Assembly (NCBI GenBank): GCA_030620115.1 | Contig: JAUXFG010000108.1 | Location: 1-12,742, forward strand | Length of the DNA: 12,742 bases | Source of the DNA: Candidatus Fermentibacterota bacterium | GTDB taxonomy: Bacteria > JAFGKV01 | Reading direction: 5' to 3' | Shown here: piece after piece, positions 6,421-12,742 of the stretch | Layout: the number at the start of each line of letters is the position of its first letter | Numbering within the stretch: the first letter of the stretch is position 1 | Program-made: the position numbers and the translations under genes | The notes under the pieces: model-generated | Told to the model about the DNA's origin: nothing | Database searches by the model: none | Seen by the model: only the letters and a program-made list of their open reading frames with translations

Positions 6421-6918
6421 ATGCAAGCCCCTGAACGAGAGGGCGGCAACGCGCCGAATACCGGAATGGGGTGGCACACACGTCTTGCCTGCTGGGTCGC
6501 CGCATGTGGTCCCATCGGATATGCGCCTTTGGGACCGGGGACGGCCGCTGCTCTTGTGGTGGTCGTTGTTCTGTTCCTGGCCAGTCCATTCCTTGGGGAT
6601 ACGTCGTGGGCGGTACTTCTTGTTGTCACGATTGCGGTGGGCCAATGGGCATGTGTGGTGGCGACGCGGCGTTGGGGAGATGACCCCAAGAAGGTGGTGA
6701 TCGATGAAGTGGCGGGGCAACTCATCGCCCTATCCTGGATCGCCGCGCAGTGGGAACTGTATGTACTTGGTTTTATCCTTTTCCGGCTCTTCGACATCTT
6801 GAAGCCTTGGCCCGTGAACCGTATAGACCAAAAAAAAGCATCTTGGTCAGTCATGGGGGACGATTTGGCGGCCGGGGCCATGGCGCGGCTGTTGCTCTTC
6901 CTTATCAGTACAATCTGA
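6421..6918 (+). CDS. pgpA: Phosphatidylglycerophosphatase A
   Basis: This 165-residue membrane protein removes the phosphate from phosphatidylglycerophosphate to give phosphatidylglycerol. Family motifs are visible: GYAPLGPGTAA (33-43), DDPKKVVIDEVAGQ (87-100), FRLFDILKPWPV (121-132) and VMGDDLAAG (144-152). The conserved acidic residues of the second and last motifs are those linked to catalysis. Hydrophobic segments at about 41-58, 63-81, 99-122 and 150-164 fit the expected membrane topology. GGGGAG (6406-6411) lies 9 bp before the ATG. A run of eight A (6830-6837) falls at residues 136-139, just before the VMGDDLAAG motif. The gene follows recR by 39 bp and precedes cinA, a common arrangement ahead of recA. 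Confidence 0.93.
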   Translation: MQAPEREGGNAPNTGMGWHTRLACWVAACGPIGYAPLGPGTAAALVVVVVLFLASPFLGDTSWAVLLVVTIAVGQWACVVATRRWGDDPKKVVIDEVAGQLIALSWIAAQWELYVLGFILFRLFDILKPWPVNRIDQKKASWSVMGDDLAAGAMARLLLFLISTI

Positions 6919-7046
6919 TGTGTCGCAGAAACCACAACTCCATGCCGACTCACGCATCGACTGCACGTGTGGAAGAATGGAATGGTGGGCCGGTGAGAAA
7001 TGCGGGTTAGTGAAGCTGAGCCGGATTGAGACCGATAGGGAGACCC

Positions 7047-8321
7047 GTGAAGGCTGAAGTCCTGGTGGTGGGGGATGAGCTGCTCTGTGGGAGGAGAGCC
7101 GATCTGAACGGGCCATTTCTTGTGACCGCCCTGGCACGAGCCGGCGTGCGAGTATCGCGATGCGTGATTCTTCCTGATTCGGTCGGGATCATCTCAGAGG
7201 AGATCCGGCGGATCCTGACATGTCCAGTGGATGTGGTGATCCTATCCGGCGGGTTGGGAGCGACACCGGATGACAAGACCAGAGAGGGTGTGGCGCGAGC
7301 CCTTGGTCTCGAGCCGGTCATGGAGGAGCAAGTCCTCGCCATGGTGGAGGAGAAGATTCGCATTCGAGGGGGAGGCGTTCCGGCGATACTCCAGCGTATG
7401 GCGGCGAGAATCCCAGGCAGCACGCTGCTGCCCAATGCCGTGGGTATCGCCCCGGGGCAATCCGTGACGCATGGTCCCACGACATTCTTTCTCTTGCCGG
7501 GTCCCCCGGCGGAGCTGAAGGAGATGTTCTTGCACCACGTTGTCCCAAAGCTTGGTGCCGGGGATAAGCAAGAAGTGCCACGATTCCTCACCTTTCGGAC
7601 TGCAGGGGTGAAAGAAAGCGAGCTTGCCGCCAGGATCGAGCCATTGGTGGGAGACAAGAGCCGAATCAGGCTCTCTTTCCTCCCGGGAAACGGAACGGTC
7701 GACCTCTACGTGACGGAGGAAGCCGGGTCTGTGCAGGAGCTGAACGGGTTGTCTGAACGGATCAAACATGCCTTATTCAAAGATCTCTATGCCGAAGAAG
7801 AGGTCTCTCTTCAGGAGGTGGTTGGTCGGGAGCTTGCGAAGTCCGGAGGATCGCTTGCCGTGGCCGAGTCATGCACTGGCGGATGGCTCGCCAAGCTCAT
7901 CTCAGATGTTCCGGGGAGTTCGGAGTATTTCCTTGGAGGAGTTGTGGCGTACGACAATCGGATCAAGCAGACGCGGCTATTGGTTCCCGAAGAGCTTCTG
8001 GCAGCGCATGGAGCGGTGAGTCGAGAGGTGGCGCAGGCCATGGCGTGTGGCGTGCGGCATGCCTTGGGAAGTGATTGGGCAATCTCCGTAACCGGGATCG
8101 CTGGTCCCGGCGGCGGGACCCGGGAGAAGCCTGTGGGCCTCGTCTATGTAGGGCTCGCCTCTCCCGACGGCTCGCTGCACGTATCCAAGCACATGCTCGG
8201 CGGAGATAGAGCAACGGTACGCTTGACCGGCGCTACCCTGGCATTGGATCTGTTGAGACGAGCTCTCCACAAAGGGTTCGCGCAAGAATGTGAAGTTATT
8301 TCTGCGCCAGCCCAAAGGTGA
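7047..8321 (+). CDS. cinA: CinA family protein (ADP-ribose/NMN processing, competence/damage-inducible)
   Basis: The protein is 424 residues from GTG 7047. I prefer this start because KAEVLVVGDELLCG is where CinA proteins normally begin and GGGAG lies just upstream; an in-frame TTG at 7026 would add seven residues. The N-terminal COG1058 domain (1-165) shows GDELLCG (9-15), SGGLGATPDDKTRE (67-80) and LLPGPPAE (149-156). The C-terminal PncC-like domain (about 255-412) shows AESCTGG (273-279), GGVVAYDNRIK (297-307) and VTGIAGPGGGTREKPVG (348-364), the NMN amidohydrolase signature. Such two-domain proteins hydrolyse ADP-ribose and/or deamidate nicotinamide mononucleotide for NAD salvage. In many bacteria cinA lies upstream of recA and is co-transcribed with it, as it appears here. 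Confidence 0.95.
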   Translation: MKAEVLVVGDELLCGRRADLNGPFLVTALARAGVRVSRCVILPDSVGIISEEIRRILTCPVDVVILSGGLGATPDDKTREGVARALGLEPVMEEQVLAMVEEKIRIRGGGVPAILQRMAARIPGSTLLPNAVGIAPGQSVTHGPTTFFLLPGPPAELKEMFLHHVVPKLGAGDKQEVPRFLTFRTAGVKESELAARIEPLVGDKSRIRLSFLPGNGTVDLYVTEEAGSVQELNGLSERIKHALFKDLYAEEEVSLQEVVGRELAKSGGSLAVAESCTGGWLAKLISDVPGSSEYFLGGVVAYDNRIKQTRLLVPEELLAAHGAVSREVAQAMACGVRHALGSDWAISVTGIAGPGGGTREKPVGLVYVGLASPDGSLHVSKHMLGGDRATVRLTGATLALDLLRRALHKGFAQECEVISAPAQR

Positions 8322-8327
8322 TGCGAG

Positions 8328-8903
8328 GTGAGTGAACAGAGGCTTTTTGTGGCGGTGGAACCTCCCCGTGTGGTGCAGGAGGAGCTCTATGAATCGCTGA
8401 CCGCGTTGCGGCAGAGGTGGCAGTTTGTGCGGTGGGAGGATCCACATAAGCTCCACGTAACGTTAAAATTCTTGGGACAGGTGCACGCGGAGCAAGAACA
8501 GCCCATCACGGATGCGCTGACGCGGGTCACCACCGGGACCATGCCCTTTCCCGCCGAATTGGCGGGTGCGGGCGCCTATCCCACGCCGAGAAGGGCAAGA
8601 GTACTCTGGGTTGGATTCGGTTCAGGCTCTGAAAAGATGGTGACTCTTCAGCGTTTGGTGGAGGGTGCTCTCTCAGTAATAGGATTTGCAGAGGAACGGC
8701 GAAGGTTCAGCGCTCACCTCACGGTGGGCAGGATCAAGCGGCCAATGGAGCCATTGGATCTCTCCGCGGTGGAGGTTCCTCGGCTTCTGTTCCAGATCGA
8801 GCAGGTATGTTTGAAGAGAAGCAGGTTGACTCCCAAGGGAAGCATCTACACGGATGTGGCCAGCTTCCCGCTGGGTCGTCCACCCGGAAGGAGTTCGAAA
8901 TGA
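8328..8903 (+). CDS. thpR: RNA 2',3'-cyclic phosphodiesterase (2H family)
   Basis: This 191-residue protein belongs to the 2H phosphoesterases (LigT/ThpR). Both catalytic HxTx motifs are present: HVTL at 43-46 and HLTV at 130-133, about 87 residues apart as expected. These enzymes open RNA 2',3'-cyclic phosphates to 2'-phosphate ends and were first known for 2'-5' RNA ligation. The start is GTG 8328, 6 bp after the cinA stop, with AGGTGATG (8316-8323) as ribosome site overlapping the end of cinA. Its stop overlaps the recA ATG (ATGA, 8900-8903). The gene is often found between cinA and recA in deltaproteobacteria-like genomes. Its role in vivo is poorly known. Confidence 0.94.
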   Translation: MSEQRLFVAVEPPRVVQEELYESLTALRQRWQFVRWEDPHKLHVTLKFLGQVHAEQEQPITDALTRVTTGTMPFPAELAGAGAYPTPRRARVLWVGFGSGSEKMVTLQRLVEGALSVIGFAEERRRFSAHLTVGRIKRPMEPLDLSAVEVPRLLFQIEQVCLKRSRLTPKGSIYTDVASFPLGRPPGRSSK

Positions 8904-9940
8904 CGGGAACCAATAAACAGACGAATGGCCGCAAAAGGGCGCTGGAAATGGCAGTCGGACAGATCGAGCGGCAGTTTGGCAAAGGGTCCATCATGCGTCT
9001 GGGGGAGGATCAGGCCCGGATCATTGTACAGGCGATTCCAACAGGATCGTTGGCGCTCGATCATGCCCTGGGAGTAGGCGGTGTTCCCCGAGGACGGGTA
9101 GTGGAGATATTCGGACCGGAGTCCTCTGGGAAGACGACGCTGGCCCAGCACATCATCGCCAATGCGCAGCGATTGGGTGGTGTGGCGGCATTCATCGATG
9201 CGGAACATGCCTTTGACGCCAAGTACGCCCAGAATCTTGGCATAGACATCGATGACCTGCTCGTATCACAGCCGGATACGGGCGAGCAAGCGCTGGAAAT
9301 CGCCGAAGTGCTGGTACGATCAGGCGCCGTGGATGTCGTCACCATCGATTCAGTGGCTGCGCTTGTCCCCCGGGCCGAGATCGAAGGCGAAATGGGCGAC
9401 ACCCACGTCGGGCTCCAGGCTCGGCTCATGTCTCAGGCCCTGAGAAAGCTCGCGGCCGCCATCGGTAAGTCCAAGACGTGTGCTATCTTCATCAATCAGA
9501 TTCGGATGAAAATTGGCGTCATGTTCGGCAATCCAGAGACCACTACTGGAGGGAAAGCCCTGAAGTTCTACGCCAGTCAACGGATAGATATTCGCCGCAT
9601 TGCCTCCATCAAGGTGGGGGACGAGGTGATTGGTTCGCGGACCAGGGTCAAGGTCGTCAAGAACAAGGTTGCTCCTCCCTTCAGGGTGGCTGAATTCGAT
9701 ATCATCTACGGCGAGGGAATCTCCAGGTCGGGCGATCTCATCGATCTTGGGCTCAGCCACGAGATTATTGAGAAATATGGCTCCTGGTATTCATGGGGAG
9801 AAACCAAGCTGGGACAAGGCAGGGAGAACGCCAAGGAGTACCTGCGCAATAATGCCGAGGCAGCCGACAAGCTGGAGGTTCTGATCAGAGAGAAACTCGG
9901 TTTAGCGAAGCCCGTCTCCCGCGCAAAAGAAAGCGAATAG
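8900..9940 (+). CDS. recA: Recombinase RecA
   Basis: This 346-residue protein is RecA, which forms filaments on single-stranded DNA for strand exchange and stimulates LexA self-cleavage. Visible motifs are Walker [10 protein letters not shown] (72-80, Lys78), [10 protein letters not shown] (97-106), Walker [11 protein letters not shown] (146-155), [20 protein letters not shown] (165-184) with loop L1, loop L2 at [10 protein letters not shown] (209-218) and [12 protein letters not shown] (222-233). The ATG at 8900 has AAGGAG 6 bp upstream; the frame is open further upstream to 8807, but that part overlaps thpR and is not conserved RecA sequence. The ATGA overlap with thpR means translation is coupled. 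I found no certain SOS box near the start, so its regulation is unclear. Confidence 0.98.
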   Translation: MTGTNKQTNGRKRALEMAVGQIERQFGKGSIMRLGEDQARIIVQAIPTGSLALDHALGVGGVPRGRVVEIFGPESSGKTTLAQHIIANAQRLGGVAAFIDAEHAFDAKYAQNLGIDIDDLLVSQPDTGEQALEIAEVLVRSGAVDVVTIDSVAALVPRAEIEGEMGDTHVGLQARLMSQALRKLAAAIGKSKTCAIFINQIRMKIGVMFGNPETTTGGKALKFYASQRIDIRRIASIKVGDEVIGSRTRVKVVKNKVAPPFRVAEFDIIYGEGISRSGDLIDLGLSHEIIEKYGSWYSWGETKLGQGRENAKEYLRNNAEAADKLEVLIREKLGLAKPVSRAKESE

Positions 9941-9969
9941 CCCGCAGCTCTCGCCGTGGAGCGACCAAG

Positions 9970-10017
9970 GTGAACCGGGATGTGAGACTGCAATCCCGCG
10001 GGACGCGGGGTTGTTGA
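9970..10017 (+). CDS. Possible 15-codon leader peptide before recX
   Basis: GTG 9970 has GGAG (9958-9961) 8 bp upstream and opens a 15-codon frame (VNRDVRLQSRGTRGC, first residue Met if used) that stops at TGA 10015-10017, three bases before the recX ATG. A ribosome translating it would pass through the hairpin that covers the region upstream of recX. It is short enough to occur by chance, and nothing shows that it is translated. Confidence 0.22.
   Translation: MNRDVRLQSRGTRGC
9976..10013 (+). promoter_or_regulatory. Two competing hairpins in the recA-recX leader
   Basis: Hairpin A pairs CGGGAT (9976-9981) with ATCCCG (9993-9998) around an 11-nt loop. Hairpin B pairs CAATCCCGC (9991-9999) with GCGGGGTTG (10005-10013), nine pairs with one T.G, around a 5-nt loop. 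They share 9993-9998, so only one can form at a time. Hairpin B would bury the G-rich stretch that is the only candidate ribosome site for recX. No T-tract follows, so it is not a standard terminator. In Escherichia coli a hairpin between recA and recX keeps RecX low; a similar purpose here is inference. Confidence 0.5.
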
Positions 10018-10020
10018 GAT

Positions 10021-10515
10021 ATGCGGGATAGATCCGCACAGGACATGGCGTACGATCTGCTCAGCCGGAGGGAGCATACCTCCGGCGAATTGCGTCAGAA
10101 GTTGGGAAAGCGGGGGGTGCCGGAGGAGGAAATCGAACGCACGCTCCATAGACTCATGGAGCTTGGAGTCGTGGATGATCGCAGGGCCGCCGAGCTCCTC
10201 ATCCAGGGAGAGTTGAGGAAACGACCCCAGGGGCTGTTGTCTCTGCGCACGAAGCTTCAGAGGCGTGGTCTTCCTAAGGCGATTGTCAGGGAATGCCTTG
10301 CCGATTTTGATGAAAACTGGGAGGAGATGCAGGCGCGAGAAGCCTCGTCTCGATGGTGCCGGCGGAGGCCAAAGAGCGGGCAGTGGAAGGAGGCCCTGGT
10401 CCGCCATCTGCGGTCTCGAGGATTCGGATGGGGGGCGATACGGTACACGGTGGAATCCCTCCCTGAAGAGAGCAGTAATGGTCGAGTCAAGGAGTTCGAG
10501 CCAGATGATAGATAG
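10021..10515 (+). CDS. recX: Regulatory protein RecX
   Basis: This 164-residue helical protein is RecX, which binds RecA filaments and limits or modulates their activity. It has the family opening AYDLLSRREHTSGELRQKL (10-28) and the three-helix repeat pattern, with GVVDDRRAAELLIQ (49-62) and LRTKLQRRGLPKAIV (74-88). A third repeat follows (EALVRHLRSRGFGWGAI, about 124-140). The ATG at 10021 directly follows an in-frame stop at 10015-10017, so it is the earliest possible start; it has only a weak ribosome site. Met9 (10045), preceded by AGGAC, is an alternative. It lies 80 bp after recA and its end overlaps alaS by 11 bases. Confidence 0.93.
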   Translation: MRDRSAQDMAYDLLSRREHTSGELRQKLGKRGVPEEEIERTLHRLMELGVVDDRRAAELLIQGELRKRPQGLLSLRTKLQRRGLPKAIVRECLADFDENWEEMQAREASSRWCRRRPKSGQWKEALVRHLRSRGFGWGAIRYTVESLPEESSNGRVKEFEPDDR

Positions 10516-12742
10516 CCATGGACTGAGAAGGAATTTCCTGGACTATTTCACCCGACTGGGTCATGAGGAGGTGCCCAGCGCTTCGTTGGTGCCGGGGGAT
10601 GATCCGACGCTCCTGTTCACCAATGCAGGTATGAACCAGTTCAAGGGAGTCTTCCTTGGTCAAGAGCGGCGGCCGGCTGCCCGGGTAGCCGATGTACAGA
10701 AGTGCTTGCGTGTATCGGGGAAGCACAATGATCTCGAGGAGGTGGGAGGAGATGAGCACCATCACACCTTCTTCGAAATGTTAGGGAACTGGTCATTCAA
10801 TGACTACTACAAGGCCGAAGCCATCGAGTTCGCATGGAACTACCTGACCAAGGAGCTGTCCCTGAACAAGGAGAGATTGTGGCCGACTGTCTATGAACAG
10901 GACGAGGAGACGTTCGCCCTCTGGCCGAAGGTGACCGGCATCTCGCCGTCGAAGGTGCTCAAGTTCGGGGCTAAGGACAACTTCTGGGAGATGGGTGAGG
11001 TTGGCCCGTGTGGCCCCTGCACGGAGATTAACTATGATCGGGGCCCAAACTATGGACCCGATTACCCGAAGAGCGCACCAAATGATCCGCATCACCATCG
11101 ATGGATTGAGATCTGGAACCTCGTATTCATCCAATACTCCCGGGAAGCAGACGGCGCGCTCACCGAGCTCAGTGAGAGATTTGTGGATACCGGCATGGGA
11201 TTTGAGCGACTGCTGGCGCTCTTGCAGGGTGTTGGAGGCAACTATAGGACCGATCTTTTTGTGCCGATCCTGAATCACCTTGAAGCGCTGATCCATGGCC
11301 ATGAAACCATAGAGTCCGATCCCATGGCCTTTCGGGCCATTTCCGATCATGTCAGAACCCTGACCTTCGGCATTTCCGACGGGGTCATGCCTGCGAATGA
11401 GGGCAGGGGTTACGTGCTCAGGAGGATTCTCCGAAGAGCTGCTCGCTATGGTAGGAAATTGGGCCTGGAGGAGCCCTTTCTCTATCGTCTCTGTGGGGAT
11501 GTGGTGGGAACCATGGGGTTGGATTATCCCGAGATAAGGGAAGCAGCCGCACATGTGACGGCGGTGGTGCGGGCCGAAGAGGAGAGCTTTGGCGTCACGC
11601 TGGATCGGGGGTTGGCACTGTTTCACAAGGAGAAGGAGCGCGTGCAGCGCGGTGGGAAGAGGGTGTTCCCGGCGGACGTGGTGTTCAAGCTTTACGACAC
11701 GTTCGGCTTTCCTCCCGATCTGACTCTACTCATGGCTCAGGAGGAAGGTCTCGGTGTCGACATGGCGGGGTTCGAGAGGCTCATGGAGGCGCGCCGCAAG
11801 GATTCACGGCGCACGGTGACGAGCACGGTATCCTATGCGGGGCCACCATGGCGTGGTCCTGAGGGGGAAAGACGGAATGTCTTCGTGGGATACGAGCGGC
11901 TTCGCGCTGCCACCAAGATTCTCCAGATCGAACCTGAGGAGACGCTTCCCCGTGGAGAGGAAGGCTGGATCCTGCTCGCCGAAACGCCCTTCTATCCGGA
12001 AGGCGGCGGCCAGGTCTACGACCGGGGCTGGATTGAGGGCTCAGGAGTGCGGGCGCGGGTTCTCGAGGCGGCGAGGAAGAAACCGGGATCCGTGGTGGTC
12101 AAAGTGCATGTGGAATCCGGGACACTGGAGGCGGGCAGCGAGGTAGAGGCAGTGGTTGATAAGGAACGGAGACTCAAGGTTCAGGCCCACCATACCGGAA
12201 CCCATCTCTTGCACGCAGCCCTGAGAAAGATCCTCGGCTCGCACGTACGACAGGCAGGTTCCCTAGTCGCGCCCGACCGGTTACGATTCGACTTCAATCA
12301 CTATCAACCGGTGACGAGGTCCGAGCTTCTGAATATCCAAGAAACGGTGAATCGTTGGGTGGATGGTGATCTTCCTGTGGAAGTGGCTGCTGATGTTCCT
12401 TTAGAGGAGGCCAGACAGGCAGGAGCCATGGCGTTTTTCGGCGAGAAGTACGGAGACAAAGTTCGCGTGGTAAAGGTACCCGGGGTGGGCATGGTACTCT
12501 GTGGTGGCACGCATATGAACAGGACATCCCGCGTGGGTCTCATGTGGATCTACTCGGAGAACGGTATTGCGGCCGGCGTTCGTCGTATCGAGGCGGTGTG
12601 CGGCAGAGGATTGCGCGAGAGAGCAGTGGCGCTTGACGGCAGAATCGACCGGATGAGCCGGATTCTTGGCGGGCCTAAAGATGAGGTGGAGGCGCGTGTC
12701 GAGAAGCTGACGGAGAGAGTACGGATGCTGGAGGAAGAGCGG
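10505..12742 (+). CDS. alaS: Alanyl-tRNA synthetase, N-terminal 746 residues (runs off the window)
   Basis: The frame from ATG 10505 is open to the window edge (746 codons of an expected 870-900). AlaRS attaches alanine to tRNA-Ala and clears mischarged serine and glycine. The class II core has motif 2 TFFEMLGNWSF (88-98) and motif 3 DTGMGFERLLAL (228-239). The tRNA-recognition region includes EGRGYVLRRILRRAARYG (about 298-315). The editing domain has HHTGTHLLH (562-570) and CGGTH (666-670), so the four zinc-binding residues His563, His567, Cys666 and His670 are all present. What is missing is the rest of the C-terminal C-Ala domain, beyond the window. AAGGAG (10489-10494) lies 10 bp upstream, inside recX. 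Its substrate tRNA-Ala is encoded at 3346-3421. Confidence 0.98.
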   Translation, partial: MIDSHGLRRNFLDYFTRLGHEEVPSASLVPGDDPTLLFTNAGMNQFKGVFLGQERRPAARVADVQKCLRVSGKHNDLEEVGGDEHHHTFFEMLGNWSFNDYYKAEAIEFAWNYLTKELSLNKERLWPTVYEQDEETFALWPKVTGISPSKVLKFGAKDNFWEMGEVGPCGPCTEINYDRGPNYGPDYPKSAPNDPHHHRWIEIWNLVFIQYSREADGALTELSERFVDTGMGFERLLALLQGVGGNYRTDLFVPILNHLEALIHGHETIESDPMAFRAISDHVRTLTFGISDGVMPANEGRGYVLRRILRRAARYGRKLGLEEPFLYRLCGDVVGTMGLDYPEIREAAAHVTAVVRAEEESFGVTLDRGLALFHKEKERVQRGGKRVFPADVVFKLYDTFGFPPDLTLLMAQEEGLGVDMAGFERLMEARRKDSRRTVTSTVSYAGPPWRGPEGERRNVFVGYERLRAATKILQIEPEETLPRGEEGWILLAETPFYPEGGGQVYDRGWIEGSGVRARVLEAARKKPGSVVVKVHVESGTLEAGSEVEAVVDKERRLKVQAHHTGTHLLHAALRKILGSHVRQAGSLVAPDRLRFDFNHYQPVTRSELLNIQETVNRWVDGDLPVEVAADVPLEEARQAGAMAFFGEKYGDKVRVVKVPGVGMVLCGGTHMNRTSRVGLMWIYSENGIAAGVRRIEAVCGRGLRERAVALDGRIDRMSRILGGPKDEVEARVEKLTERVRMLEEER

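Noticed and set aside
6942-7010. A 22-codon frame (ATG 6942 to TAG 7010) in the pgpA-cinA gap
   Set aside because: No ribosome site precedes it and the peptide has no signal, helix or motif. The 128-bp gap has no other clear feature, including no convincing promoter or terminator.
8694-8708. GAAC-N7-GTTC inverted repeat about 190 bp before recA, considered as a LexA site
   Set aside because: The spacing fits neither the Bacillus type (GAAC-N4-GTTC) nor the alphaproteobacterial direct repeat, it lies inside thpR coding sequence, and no promoter is seen beside it.
10793-11626. A 277-codon open frame on the - strand inside alaS
   Set aside because: It is fully covered by an intact alaS with all motifs, and the antisense protein has no family features.

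Overview
The window is a core-genome segment of about 12.7 kb in which every gene I can support reads on the + strand. A type IV pilus secretin operon (pilN-O-P-Q) points to a diderm, Gram-negative bacterium. The moderately high G+C, the block pgpA-cinA-thpR-recA-recX-alaS and the large Alu-type SRP RNA beside dnaX suggest a deltaproteobacterium-like lineage or a neighbouring deep-branching phylum. Sequence reading alone does not fix the phylum.

Region 1 (1-3106) is the distal part of a type IV pilus assembly operon: the tail of pilN, then pilO, pilP, a compact pilQ secretin and an unrecognised lipoprotein gene. The genes are packed within a few bases of each other, and the last overlaps pilQ by ATGA. 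PilN and PilO form the inner-membrane platform, PilP is the lipoprotein link, and PilQ is the outer-membrane pore. The lipoprotein may be a lineage-specific partner.

Region 2 (3107-3861) has no protein gene. It holds a strong intrinsic terminator ending the pil operon, a second terminator-like hairpin, a tRNA-Ala(CGC) gene, a 133-bp spacer rich in inverted repeats and a 274-nt large-type SRP RNA gene. Nothing convincing as a promoter was seen in 3187-3345.

Region 3 (3862-6381) is the conserved set dnaX-ybaB-recR: clamp-loader gamma/tau subunit, nucleoid-associated protein and recombination mediator. Together with the SRP RNA just upstream it has the same order as in Bacillus (scr-dnaX-yaaK-recR).

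Region 4 (6421-12742) carries pgpA (phospholipid synthesis), cinA (nucleotide/NAD repair), thpR (RNA cyclic phosphodiesterase), recA, recX (RecA modulator) and alaS, which runs off the window end. thpR and recA overlap by ATGA, as do dnaX and ybaB; recX and alaS overlap by 11 bases. The one notable internal gap is the 80 bp between recA and recX, which contains two mutually exclusive hairpins and a short open frame ending just before recX.

I found no mobile element, CRISPR, phage or defence gene. The window is mostly ordinary housekeeping, and the points worth a second look are the non-coding RNA region, the recA-recX leader and the pil-linked lipoprotein.
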